Shown: positions 18,045 to 29,366 of the stretch, in pieces
How the letters are laid out: the number at the start of each line of letters is the position of its first letter
Numbering within the stretch: position 1 is the first letter of the stretch
From: Paenibacillus thalictri
GTDB lineage: Bacteria > Bacillota > Bacilli > Paenibacillales > NBRC-103111
Reading direction: 5' to 3'
DNA length: 64,000 nt
NCBI RefSeq assembly: GCF_004307995.1
Contig: NZ_SIRE01000023.1
Location: 62,001-126,000 of the forward strand
Notes under the pieces: model-generated
The model's input: the letters and a program-made list of their open reading frames with translations, nothing else
Databases searched by the model: none
What the model was told of the DNA's origin: nothing
Position numbers and translations under genes: made by a program

Positions 18045-18998
18045 ATGTCAATTTCTGGATCTTTTTCTCGACATCCGGCCCAACTGCAGCACGGCGAACA
18101 TTATTCTAACGATCAAATCGTCAATATGTTTTTTGCAGCTTATCCGCGCTCGAAATATACGGTGAGGAATTATCGCAGCGCGTTTAACAAATTCCGCAGC
18201 TTTATCGGGGACAAGTCTCTAAAAGATGTGACTTGGAAAGAAGTCGAAATCTACAAAATCGGCTTGATGGAGGGGCTGTTAAGCAAACAAAACACACCCC
18301 AGGCGCCTGCAACCGTCGCGATTCACATCGCCCCTTTACGGTCTCTGTATAAATGGGGAAGCGATTCCAATATAGGCATTTTTCATCATAACCCGCTTAC
18401 GAGCGTCCGTACGCCCAAGATCTCGATAACGAGCAGAAATCATTACTTAACTAAAAAAGAAGTCGTTCGTCTCTGCGAACAATTAAAAAGGCAAGGCCCA
18501 CGCGAGTATGTAATCGGACTGACTTTGGTTTTACTGGGGCTGCGGGTTTCCGAACTGGTCTCTATGGAATGGGGGCATTTTCACATGGATCCCGAGGAAA
18601 GCTCGGTCTGGCTGACAGTCCATGGCAAAGGCGAAAAAGAAAGGGAAGTGAAGGTCCCGCAAATGCTTTGGGACCTGTATACAAAACATTTCCCCCAGTT
18701 ATTGCAAAAGACTGCTCCGCCGTCAATCAAAAGGATCTTCCCTCTCTCCGTCAGACGCGTTGAGAAGATGATCCAAAGAGCACGCGAACAGTGCGGATTA
18801 GGAAAAAAGGTAACGCCTCACTGGCTCAGGCATACCAATGCGACTCTGGCCCTACTTCGGGGGGCCACCTTGCAGCAGGTCCAAGAATCGCTGGGGCACT
18901 CGCATATCAACACAACGCAGCGTTATCTGCACACGGTCCAACAAATAAAAAAAGCAGCCCCCGATTTTGTCGAAGACAGCCTTAAAGACAGTTTATAG
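18045..18998 (+). CDS. Tyrosine recombinase (phage integrase family)
   Basis: The start at 18045 follows AAGGAGG by 13 bp, giving 317 residues, the size of Xer-like recombinases. An N-terminal core-binding SAM-like domain (about 20-110, 'YTVRNYRSAFNKFRSFIG') precedes the catalytic domain. All catalytic residues are visible: Arg in 'LLGLRVSEL', Lys in 'VHGKGE', 'HWLRH', His in 'LGHSH' and nucleophile Tyr in 'QRYLH'. It is not obviously XerC or XerD. The gene, with its ribosome site, lies wholly between two inverted copies of a core-site-like sequence, which makes these its probable targets. No excisionase, phage or transposon cargo gene is next to it. Recombination between the sites would invert the gene itself. 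Confidence 0.9.
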   Translation: MSISGSFSRHPAQLQHGEHYSNDQIVNMFFAAYPRSKYTVRNYRSAFNKFRSFIGDKSLKDVTWKEVEIYKIGLMEGLLSKQNTPQAPATVAIHIAPLRSLYKWGSDSNIGIFHHNPLTSVRTPKISITSRNHYLTKKEVVRLCEQLKRQGPREYVIGLTLVLLGLRVSELVSMEWGHFHMDPEESSVWLTVHGKGEKEREVKVPQMLWDLYTKHFPQLLQKTAPPSIKRIFPLSVRRVEKMIQRAREQCGLGKKVTPHWLRHTNATLALLRGATLQQVQESLGHSHINTTQRYLHTVQQIKKAAPDFVEDSLKDSL

Positions 18999-19105
18999 TA
19001 AATTAATACTAGGTCACTTGTATTGTCAGAGCAAATTTAATATAATGCAAAATATCGGGTTATTTGTAGAATTCACTAATAATATGAAGAATTTTCATAT
19101 AAATT

Positions 19106-19140
19106 GTCGAACAACGATAATTGTGCGAACCTTACTTTAC
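19106..19140 (-). repeat. Right inverted recombination-site-like repeat
   Basis: Read on the minus strand: GTAAAGTA, three bases, arm TTCGCACAA, centre TTATCG, arm TTGTTCGAC. It is identical to the left repeat over 23 bp of the core and over the 8-bp GTAAAGTA, differing by a one-base indel between them. The surrounding 19000-19220 is A+T rich and holds no gene I can support. Confidence 0.8.
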
Positions 19141-19228
19141 TATATTTGCGCCAATAAAAAAAGTTTACTAGAAACCTTCCGGCAACTCACAGCGAGTGCT
19201 GGGGTTCCGATTTTGAATATACAGCGTT

Positions 19229-19254
19229 GAAAGGGGGCCCTTTGGGCTCCTTTT
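19229..19254 (+). terminator. Terminator after the recombinase segment
   Basis: AAAGG-GCCC pairs with GGGC-CCTTT and is followed by TTTTC. It lies outside the right inverted repeat, about 230 bp after the recombinase stop. Confidence 0.6.
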
Positions 19255-19393
19255 CGCTTAGTAGCAAGTATTTCCGATAGGGACCGGAAGCATACGGCGC
19301 AAGCAGCGGTGTATTCCAAAGCTTTCGTCCTAGAATCTGATAACCGTGTTTATTGAAGCAAACTTTTCATTCATGGATCGCCAACGGCAGCGA

Positions 19394-19440
19394 AAAAAGG
19401 TTATCCCGAAAGAACTGTTTTCAATCGCGATAACCTTTTT
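19394..19440. terminator. Strong bidirectional terminator
   Basis: AAAAAGGTTATC and GATAACCTTTTT form a perfect 12-bp stem with A and T runs on either side, so it works in both directions. It would stop transcription from the collagen-like gene on the minus strand. Between 19255 and 19393 I see nothing else. Confidence 0.75.
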
Positions 19441-19491
19441 GGTGTCTGATCCAACCCTGCGAAGCTGCTACATTCCCCTATAAGCGAAGAC

Positions 19492-20112
19492 TCAGCACGT
19501 AAATGCGTTTATCATCCGCGCGTTGAGGCCGATATATCTCCAGAAAAAGCCGTCCCACCGGAAGCCGGCGACCGAATTTGAACCGATAAATACTGGGAAG
19601 AACCAGAATTGCGCGCCGTTGATTAGCCAAACATAGGTAAACCGAAACAAACAGCCTCTAAGCGCTCCCGGATTTACAAACGTGCCGGCTGCCGTAAACG
19701 GCTTTGGCGGCGCAAAAGGCGGAGGCGGGGTCGTTGGTGCCTGCACACCGCCTGGCGCCCCAGGGAAACCTGGGCCGCCAGGCGCCCCAGGAAAACCGGG
19801 ACCGCCGGGACCCCCAGGGAAACCAGGACCGCCGGGACCCCCAGGGAAACCAGGACCGCCAGGCACTCCAGGGAAACCAGGACCGCCAGGCATCCCAGGG
19901 AAACCGGGGCCGCCGGGCACTCCAGGAAAACCAAGACCGCCAGGCGTTACAGAACGAACAGACGATTTTCGTCCCGGTGTACCGGCTGCCGGAGTCGAAC
20001 TACCGGACTGCGAACTGCTGCGCATAGGCGAGGAAGCTGAAGACAGCGACGGCGAACTCGTTCGGCGATTGGAATGGCGAGATTTATTCACTCGATGTGA
20101 TCGGGATTTCAT
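19492..20112 (-). CDS. Collagen-like repeat protein with aromatic C-terminal domain
   Basis: The ATG at 20112 follows GGAGG by seven bases, giving 206 residues. A basic, Ser-rich N-terminus (1-75) leads to about 65 residues of Gly-x-Pro repeats of the form GGPGFPGxP (about 80-145), then a Pro linker and a C-terminal 50-residue domain rich in Phe, Trp and Tyr ('[18 protein letters not shown]', '[13 protein letters not shown]'). That end domain is known to me from small Paenibacillus and Brevibacillus proteins of unknown role. No signal peptide is present. A CATA-N3-TA motif about 47 bp upstream recalls a SigK -10, and collagen-like proteins often coat spores, so a spore-surface role is a guess. 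Confidence 0.75.
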   Translation of the reverse strand: MKSRSHRVNKSRHSNRRTSSPSLSSASSPMRSSSQSGSSTPAAGTPGRKSSVRSVTPGGLGFPGVPGGPGFPGMPGGPGFPGVPGGPGFPGGPGGPGFPGGPGGPGFPGAPGGPGFPGAPGGVQAPTTPPPPFAPPKPFTAAGTFVNPGALRGCLFRFTYVWLINGAQFWFFPVFIGSNSVAGFRWDGFFWRYIGLNARMINAFTC

Positions 20113-20291
20113 AAGTAACCTCCAGGGCAATCGTGATATTAAACCAGCGTGTATATGATAAACTATGCCACGCGTGCACATTTGACACGGGAGGAAAATA
20201 AAAAAATCGTGTTTAACCTAGTAGTCACTAACTACCGCCTAGGATGACTAGAAACTACTTTCAATCCGTTCTGGTTTGCAAACTGTTGAAC

Positions 20292-20330
20292 AAAACAAAA
20301 AGGGCCGCAACAGCCCGCCTACCGGAACCC
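20292..20330 (-). terminator. Terminator of the sulfurtransferase gene
   Basis: On the minus strand a GGGC-N7-GCCC hairpin is followed by TTTTTGTTTT, with a second small hairpin (ACCGCGT/ACGCGGT) just before it. The rest of 20113-20370 shows no gene. Confidence 0.6.
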
Positions 20331-20370
20331 GTCACAGCCCCAAACCGCGTCCCACGCGGTCTCTCGCCTT

Positions 20371-21207
20371 TTACTCTTCTCCCGTGGCGATCGGATTATC
20401 GCTATACGAAATCCAATCGCTCCAGCTACCCGCATATAACCTCACATTATTAAAGCCCGCTTCCTTCAGCGCCAGCACATTGGGGCATGCCGTGACGCCC
20501 GAGCCGCAATAGACGATGATTTCCTCATCGCGGGACAGGTCCTTAAAGCGCTCCTGCAGCGCTTCCGACGACTTCCAGTCTCCCTGCTCGTTAAGCGCAT
20601 CCTTCCAAAAATAACTTTTGGCGCCGGGAATATGTCCTGCCGCTTTGTCCAGCGGCTCCTCGAGGCCCAGATAACGCCTGTTCTCGCGGGAATCGACAAG
20701 CACCGTTCCTACTTGGCCGATGCGCTGCTTCACCTCTTCCATGCTGGCAAGCAGCTGTGTCTGAGGTTGCGCTTTATAGACGGTCGAGTGCGGAGTAGTT
20801 GCTTCATCCGTCACCGGATATCCGGCTTCTTTCCATTTGGTGTATCCGCCATCCAGCAGGAACACCTTTTGATGGCCGAGATACGTCAGCATCCACCATA
20901 AGCGGGAAGCCATTGCGCCGCCTTGATCGTCGTATACGATAACGGTGGAATGGTTGTCGATTCCCGCCGCGCCCAGTTGTTCGGCAAAAGCCTGCATATC
21001 GGGAAGCGGATGCCGGCCGCCATGCTCCCCGACGGGATCGGACAAATGGCGGTCCAGATCAAAATATACGGCTCCGGGTATATGGTCTGCCGTGTAACTC
21101 TCCTGACCGGCTGATGGCTTGCCCATCACAAAGCGGCAATCTGCAATAACGACATGCTCGTCGTTGCCATGTTCAAAAAGCCATTCCCTATCTACAATAT
21201 GCTTCAA
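20371..21207 (-). CDS. Thiosulfate / 3-mercaptopyruvate sulfurtransferase
   Basis: The better start is TTG at 21207, eight bases after AAGGGAG, for 278 residues; the ATG at 21228 has no ribosome site. Two rhodanese domains lie in tandem (about 1-130 and 150-275). The second contains the catalytic Cys loop 'CGSGVTA', the version usual in 3-mercaptopyruvate sulfurtransferases of the SseA type. It would move sulfane sulfur to acceptors such as cyanide or thiols in the cytoplasm. Substrate preference cannot be settled from the loop alone. Confidence 0.87.
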   Translation of the reverse strand: MKHIVDREWLFEHGNDEHVVIADCRFVMGKPSAGQESYTADHIPGAVYFDLDRHLSDPVGEHGGRHPLPDMQAFAEQLGAAGIDNHSTVIVYDDQGGAMASRLWWMLTYLGHQKVFLLDGGYTKWKEAGYPVTDEATTPHSTVYKAQPQTQLLASMEEVKQRIGQVGTVLVDSRENRRYLGLEEPLDKAAGHIPGAKSYFWKDALNEQGDWKSSEALQERFKDLSRDEEIIVYCGSGVTACPNVLALKEAGFNNVRLYAGSWSDWISYSDNPIATGEE

Positions 21208-21394
21208 GCGGATCGCTCCCTTCGTCATAACGGTTCATTTTCTCCAGTATACAATGGACCGCTCCATAAGGGAAACATTGGAACTTATTCCTAACCACCC
21301 GAAAGCCGATTTGCATGTGATCGTCGGTACCACTAATATAAAAAGCATCCGTTACTATAAAGAGTATCTATGGTTCAAAAAGGAGGACACGGAC

Positions 21395-21886
21395 TTGTCC
21401 CAGCTGAATACGCAATTTACGCTGATTCCGATGACGGAAGAGCATGGAAAGCTCATATGCGGCTGGAAATATCCCGCGCCTTACGATATATATAATTGGC
21501 CCTCATGGGAACAGATGAAGCGGCATGAAGAAGAGTTCGCCGACCCGCGCATCCGCTCATCCCAATACCATGCGGTCATCGACGCAAGCGGCGAGCTTTG
21601 CGGTTTTGCGCAGCTGTTTCCGATGCTGGGTGTAACCCGGCTGGGTCTGGGCATGAAGCCGGACCGGTGCGGCCGCCGCCAAGGCGCCGGTACAGCCTTT
21701 GTAAAAGCCATTGTGCAGGAAGCCCGCAGATTGAAGTCGGACGATGAAATCGACCTGGAAGTGCTGACGTGGAATGAACGAGCAATCCGGACGTATGCCA
21801 AAGCAGGTTTTGAGCCGACCGACAGCTATGAGAAAATGACACCGAAGGGCATGTCCGCTTTTTACTGCATGGTTTACCGCGATTAG
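21395..21886 (+). CDS. GNAT-family N-acetyltransferase
   Basis: TTG at 21395, ten bases after AAGGAGG, gives 163 residues starting just before 'FTLIPMTEEHGKLICGW'. The GNAT fold is visible, with the acetyl-CoA loop in 'GMKPDRCGRRQGAGTAFV' (an R/Q-x-x-G-x-G/A pattern) and 'WNERAIRTYAKAGFE' near the end. The frame stays open upstream to 21119, across the divergent sulfurtransferase start, but no ribosome site supports a longer protein. The substrate is not predictable. Confidence 0.8.
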   Translation: MSQLNTQFTLIPMTEEHGKLICGWKYPAPYDIYNWPSWEQMKRHEEEFADPRIRSSQYHAVIDASGELCGFAQLFPMLGVTRLGLGMKPDRCGRRQGAGTAFVKAIVQEARRLKSDDEIDLEVLTWNERAIRTYAKAGFEPTDSYEKMTPKGMSAFYCMVYRD

Positions 21887-22000
21887 GAGCGATGCCGCTT
21901 GAACCGGATTTTTCGCAGAGACAGCGCGTCCGGCAGTGACATGCTTTGCGTCCAATGATCCGGCAGTAACTGGTTCACTGGTTACTTATCCCGAGGCCGC

Positions 22001-22294
22001 TTACGAGATCGCCTGCGCATACACCGCGTCATAACGTGCTGCCGAGGTAAAATCCAGCTCTGTCAATCCTCCCGCGCTCCAACTGGTCAATCGAAGCGTC
22101 ACCAGTTTATAGTCAATTGCGATCATCGGGTGATGGTTCAATTCCTCCGCAATCTGCGCAACTTCATTGACGAAAGCGACCGAACCCGTAAACGCGGGAA
22201 AACGGTACTTTTTCACAATCCATTTCCCGTCTTCCCGGCTCCAGCCGGCAGCCCGTTCCAGCCGCTCCGCAATCCGCTCTTCAGTCAGCTTCAT
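22001..22294 (-). CDS. 4a-hydroxytetrahydrobiopterin dehydratase
   Basis: The 97-residue protein matches the pterin-4a-carbinolamine dehydratase family in length and motif: 'EELNHHPMIAIDYKLVTLRLTSW' carries the conserved His-His-Pro and the following Asp/Tyr, and 'GGLTELD' follows. The enzyme dehydrates 4a-hydroxytetrahydrobiopterin and recycles the pterin cofactor. No phenylalanine hydroxylase gene is nearby, so its role here is open. Between 21887 and 22000 only a weak AGTAAC/GTTACT hairpin is seen. Confidence 0.87.
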   Translation of the reverse strand: MKLTEERIAERLERAAGWSREDGKWIVKKYRFPAFTGSVAFVNEVAQIAEELNHHPMIAIDYKLVTLRLTSWSAGGLTELDFTSAARYDAVYAQAIS

Positions 22295-22326
22295 CCAAAC
22301 ACCGCCATTTCCTTATATTCCCTATA

Positions 22327-22620
22327 TCATATCAAAAAAACGACGGTGACGACATTGGTCCCGCTGCTGACCACGATAATATGGCGATTGCGGTCATGCC
22401 GGATCGCGCTGCCGCTGTGGCGGATCGCCCCGCCTGAACCCAGTCCGTAAAACACATCGTCGGCCAGCGTACGCAAGCATTCGGAGCGTTCCGTCAGCTC
22501 CATCGCTTCCCAATCTTCCCGCCCCATATCCAGCAGTTCGTAGCAGCCGCGGACCGAAGACAAAGCTTCGCTCAAATCGGCAATGATGTCCGAATATTCC
22601 CGTGCGTACCTTACTCCCAT
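22327..22620 (-). CDS. Conserved-looking small protein of unknown function
   Basis: ATG at 22620 follows AAGGGGGGAATACG, giving 97 residues. The first 60 residues are acidic and helical ('EYSDIIADLSEALSSV', 'MGREDWEAMELTERSECLRTLADDVF'). The end is short beta-like ('RHIIVVSSGTNVVTVVFLI'). No motif is recognised. It is transcribed away from the SWIM/SNF2 operon from an overlapping divergent promoter. Confidence 0.65.
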   Translation of the reverse strand: MGVRYAREYSDIIADLSEALSSVRGCYELLDMGREDWEAMELTERSECLRTLADDVFYGLGSGGAIRHSGSAIRHDRNRHIIVVSSGTNVVTVVFLI

Positions 22621-22670
22621 CGTATTCCCCCCTTCCCTTGAAAAAAAGAATCGTGTTGGCATGACAACAT

Positions 22671-22699
22671 ATAGTATGGCCTTGAGCAATTTTTTTCAA
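22671..22699 (-). promoter_or_regulatory. Promoter of the 97-residue protein gene
   Basis: Minus strand: TTGAAA (-35), 17-bp spacer, TACTAT (-10). It overlaps the divergent promoter at 22683-22712, so the two units probably compete for polymerase. Confidence 0.65.
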
Positions 22700-22712
22700 A
22701 ATCTGGTACACT
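22683..22712 (+). promoter_or_regulatory. Promoter of the SWIM/SNF2 operon
   Basis: TTGAGC (-35), an 18-bp spacer ending in extended TGG, and TACACT (-10), about 50 bp before the ATG at 22765. Confidence 0.65.
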
Positions 22713-22764
22713 AGAAGTATTATCTTTTTTACGGAAAATAAGTGGAGTGAAGGAGATTCGTCCG

Positions 22765-24356
22765 ATGCTAAGGCTGCAAATTCCAAAAAACCGGATGAAT
22801 TATTTGATTGACGGGCTGCAGGCTCATTATGACGCGGCACAAGTCGAAAACGGTTGGGACTTATTCCACAAAGGCAAAATATCCGGCGTCGAGCTCTACG
22901 GCGTCGAGATCCATGCTTTGGTCCGGGAATCCCGCGCTTACGACGTCATCATCGATCTGGAGGATTTCAAAAAAAGCGAATGCAGCTGTCCCGATGAGGG
23001 CTGGTGCGCCCACATCCCTGCAACGGTATTTGCGCTGTATGTGCCTTACGGGCGCCCCGAGCTTCTGCTTCAGCATCTCAAAAAAGAGCTGCTGGTCAAA
23101 GCCAAGCAGCAGCAAGCCCGCACCGGCGGTCCACGCGGCGATAAGAAGCAGGATCAGGTCGTTGCTCCCGCCGAGAACAAGCCGCCTTCTTCATGGCACC
23201 GCTATTTTGACCAGCAGTTTTACGGATTCTCGGTAACGCATCAATCCTCGATTGAAGCGTTCTACCAGACGGCGCAAGAGACGCTTGGCAAGCTGGCCGA
23301 GCAATGGCCGGACCCGCTGCTGCAGTTGTACCGGCTTCATGTCGTGTTGTTTATTATGCGAAAAACCGAGCAGTTCTTTCTGGACAGCAAGTCTTCGTAT
23401 TTGTCGCATTACCACGAGTCCGGCTGCAAAGCGGTCGCCAAGCTGTGCCTTGATCAATCGCTGGAGCTGCTGCCGGAGCTGCCGATCGAGCAGTTGCTGA
23501 AGCAATACAACGGATACGTAAAAGAAACGGCCGCCATGCTGTCGGAGCATATGCTGCAATCCAAGGACACGCCGCTGGATTGGCTGACCGTGTACCGGCA
23601 GTTCTGGTGGCGGGCCGCCGAGCAGAAAACGTGGATACAGGAAGAACTTAAGCATCTGCGGACCGAAGCGGAGAAATCCAATGTCACACCGCGCAAAAAG
23701 GACATTTTGCTGCTGGCCATGGCGCATTTCGCCGTCATCCGCGGCGATGATCAGGCAGCTATGCTGCAACTGCAGGAACTGAAAGTACGCGAGCCGCGCG
23801 ATTTCTTCCTCTACTTATACAGATTTGAACGGATGGGCGAATGGGAACGGATGCTCAGCCTGCTTAGATGGCTGACTCCAGCCATGCAGCGGGCGGGCCA
23901 AGACGATTTCGGGGTATATTGCGGGTATTGGACGGAAGCCATGCAGCATCAGTCCAGCGATGAGGAATGGGTCGCCGTCATGGAGACGTTGCTGCCGCGC
24001 ACATATTACTACTATACGGCGTATCTGCTCCAAACGTCGCGGTTTAAGCACTGGGTCGATCTCCAAATTTCGAACCGGATTTCACCCGCCAATTTATATG
24101 CAGCGGAGCTCAAAGCGGTTGAAGCCCATGATCCGGCGCTGCTGCTGCCGCTGTACACGCAAGCCGTGGAACGGTGCATCGTGGAAAAAAACCGGACTTC
24201 CTACGCCACCGCGGTCAAGCTGCTCAAAAAGCTGAACGGCTTCTATAAGCAGATCGGCGCGCCGCAGCGCTGGGATGAGTACATGGCCGGACTGTCCGCT
24301 AAATACAGCCGGCTTAGAGCGTTTCAGGAAGAATTGAAGAAAGGGAAATGGCTGCC

Positions 24357-24360
<4 letters not shown>
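22765..24360 (+). CDS. SWIM zinc-finger protein
   Basis: ATG at 22765 follows AAGGAG by nine bases, for 531 residues; the GTG at 22747 would start on the wrong side of the ribosome site. A SWIM finger sits near residues 72-86 with the C-x-C...C-x-H pattern ('CSCPDEGWCAH'). The remainder is helical and shows no catalytic motif. Its stop overlaps the next start (ATGA), so it is coupled to the SNF2 helicase. SWIM/SNF2 pairs are common in Bacillota; the finger probably binds DNA or the partner. Confidence 0.85.
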
Positions 24361-27185
<2,825 letters not shown>

Positions 27186-27246
27186 CCGGCCTGGCCGATT
27201 GGCACTGCTATGACGCCCAGCGGCTCTATGATTATGATCGGGTACG

Positions 27247-27276
27247 TTGGACTTGTAAAAAATACCCATGTACTGT
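27247..27276 (+). promoter_or_regulatory. Possible promoter of the T-box/proS unit
   Basis: TTGGAC, an 18-bp spacer and TACTGT lie just before the T-box leader. The match is moderate. Confidence 0.4.
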
Positions 27277-27300
27277 AAAGTAGAACCAATATATACGGCG

Positions 27301-27558
27301 TTGACGAAGGACATGAGATATCCGGTCATTCACCCAGAGAGAAAGCCCATGGCTGCGAGGCTTTTCGAACGATCCGGTTATCTTCCCCCCTTCCAGCCGC
27401 GGCGATGAACGGCCTTTGGGCTTCAGTATTCGCTGCCGGGAGCTTCCGTTATCGGCATAAAGGACCGTGTCTGCCTCAATGGGGCTTCAGGTGATTGGAC
27501 ACAGTCAATAAGGGTGGTACCACGACGCATTCGTCCCTGACGAAGCGTCTTTTTTTTG
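27301..27558 (+). promoter_or_regulatory. T-box riboswitch leader of proS
   Basis: The T-box sequence AGGGTGGTACCACG is at 27511-27524 and would pair with the tRNA acceptor end. It is followed by a terminator, GACGC-TTCGTC pairing with GACGAA-GCGTC and a run of eight T, at 27524-27558. Upstream, AGAGAG at 27337-27342 and a GGCTGCGAG loop fit Stem I. Uncharged tRNA-Pro should favour the antiterminator and raise proS expression. The specifier codon was not fixed with certainty; CCG in GATCCGGTTATC (about 27371-27382) is a candidate. Confidence 0.9.
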
Positions 27559-27608
27559 CGCAACACTTCATTTTCATCGCCTTACATACAAACCATGGAG
27601 GGATCGTT

Positions 27609-29336
27609 ATGCGCCAATCTCATTTATTTGCACCGACTTTACGCGAGGCTCCGGCTGAAGCCGAAGCACTCGGACACCGGATGCTGCTGCGCGGAGGCTA
27701 CATCCGTCCGCTCGCTGCCGGCGTTTACTCTTACCTGCCTTTAGGGCAGCGGGTGCTGCGGAACATCGAGAAGATCATCCGAGAGGAAATGGAGCTCGCC
27801 GGAGCCGCGGAACTGATGCTCCCTTCGATGCAGCCTGCCGAACTATGGCATCAGTCCGGACGGTATGACGAGTACGGCCCGGAGCTGATTCGCTTCCATG
27901 ACCGGAATGGCCGCGAATTCGCGTTAGGTCCTACGCATGAGGAAATCGTCACAGCGCTGGTCGGGCAGGAAATCAGCTCTTATCGCCAGCTGCCCTTAAG
28001 ACTTTACCAGATACAAAACAAATTCCGCGACGAACGCCGTCCCCGTTACGGGCTGCTGCGCTGCCGGGAGTTTGCGATGAAAGACGCCTATTCGTTTGAT
28101 ACCGACGAAGCCGGATTGGATGCAGCGTACACGGCGATGAGAGCGGCTTATGCGCGCATATTCCAGCAGTGCGGGCTCATCTTCCGCGAGGTGGAAGCCG
28201 ATGCGGGCGCCATCGGAGGCAGCGGCGGTTCGCACGAATTTGTCGCGCTGGCCGAAATCGGGGAAGATACGATTGCCGTATGTTCGCATTGCGAATACGC
28301 GGCGAATGTGGAGAAGGCGGAAACTGCGCCGTTGCAGCAAAGTGAACACGGCGCGGATGCAGGGGTACCGGAAAGACTGTATACGCCGGGCATCCGCACG
28401 ATAGAGCAGCTTGCCGTCGCCGGATACAAACCCGAGCACATCATCAAAACGTTAATTTATGTCGCAGACGGCACGCCGGTCGCCGTACTGGTCAGAGGGG
28501 ATCACGAGGTTAATGAAATCAAGCTGATGCGTCATCTCGGCGCCCAAGAGCTTGTCCTGGCGGACGCCGAAACCGTGCTTGCCGCCGCCGGAGCGCCGGC
28601 CGGATTTGCCGGGCCGCTGAAGCTGAGCGTGCCCGCCTACGTCGACCGCGAAGCGGCAGCGCTCCGCAGCGCCATTACCGGTGCGGGCGAGCAGGACTGG
28701 CATCTGAAGAATGTGCGTCCCGGACGCGACTTTACTCTGGAGCGAATTGGTGATTTTCGCATCGCCCGCGAGGGAGATCCATGTCCCCGCTGTCATCATC
28801 CCCTTGAAAGTTACCGGGGAATCGAAGTCGGTCACGTATTTAAGCTCGGGGACAAATACAGCGCGCCGCTAAATGCCGTCTACAGCGGGACGGACGGCCG
28901 CATGCAGAGGATGCAGATGGGCTGCTACGGCATCGGCGTTTCCCGTCTACTGGCGGCCGTTGCAGAGCAGTGCGCCGGCGAAAAGGGGATTGTCTGGCCG
29001 ATGGGGATCGCCCCCTTCCACGTGCATCTGATCCGCGTCTCCGCCAAAGATGAAGCCCAGAGGACGGCGGCGGACACGCTTTACTCCCGTTTGCAGGGAG
29101 AAGGGCTTGAGGTGCTATTTGACGATCGCGACGAACGTGCCGGGGTGAAGTTTCATGATGCCGATATGTTGGGCATCCCGCTTTGCCTCATTATCGGCAA
29201 AGGTGCTTCAGAAGGCCTCGCCGAGCTCAAACATCAGAGCAGCGGCCGCCAATGGGAGCTTAAGCTTGACGATGCGGCAGATTTTATAAAAGAGATCGTT
29301 CAATCCGAAATGCGGTTGAAGGAAAACAATAAATGA
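27609..29336 (+). CDS. proS: Proline-tRNA ligase
   Basis: ATG at 27609 follows GGAGGGATC and gives 575 residues, the usual length of bacterial-type ProRS with an inserted editing domain. Class II motifs are seen: motif 1 region 'EEMELAGAAELMLPSMQP', motif 2 'RDERRPRYGLLRCREFAMKDAYSF' and motif 3 'GCYGIGVSRLLAAVAEQ'. The INS editing domain (about 230-390) includes 'KTLIYVADG' and 'GDHEVNEIKL'. The C-terminal anticodon-binding domain follows ('FHVHLIRVS', 'DDRDERAGVKFHDADM'). Expression is controlled by the T-box leader. Confidence 0.95.
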   Translation: MRQSHLFAPTLREAPAEAEALGHRMLLRGGYIRPLAAGVYSYLPLGQRVLRNIEKIIREEMELAGAAELMLPSMQPAELWHQSGRYDEYGPELIRFHDRNGREFALGPTHEEIVTALVGQEISSYRQLPLRLYQIQNKFRDERRPRYGLLRCREFAMKDAYSFDTDEAGLDAAYTAMRAAYARIFQQCGLIFREVEADAGAIGGSGGSHEFVALAEIGEDTIAVCSHCEYAANVEKAETAPLQQSEHGADAGVPERLYTPGIRTIEQLAVAGYKPEHIIKTLIYVADGTPVAVLVRGDHEVNEIKLMRHLGAQELVLADAETVLAAAGAPAGFAGPLKLSVPAYVDREAAALRSAITGAGEQDWHLKNVRPGRDFTLERIGDFRIAREGDPCPRCHHPLESYRGIEVGHVFKLGDKYSAPLNAVYSGTDGRMQRMQMGCYGIGVSRLLAAVAEQCAGEKGIVWPMGIAPFHVHLIRVSAKDEAQRTAADTLYSRLQGEGLEVLFDDRDERAGVKFHDADMLGIPLCLIIGKGASEGLAELKHQSSGRQWELKLDDAADFIKEIVQSEMRLKENNK

Positions 29337-29366
29337 GACCGGAAATAAGAATGTTAGCGAAACAAC

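Noticed and set aside
19682-20158. A plus-strand frame that also reads as collagen-like Gly-x-y repeats
   Set aside because: It is the mirror of the minus-strand repeat (GGN against CCN codons). It has no ribosome site, whereas the minus frame has GGAGG and a recognisable C-terminal domain.
21119-21394. Longer N-terminus for the acetyltransferase
   Set aside because: No ribosome site; the family's domain starts at about 21400 behind AAGGAGG.
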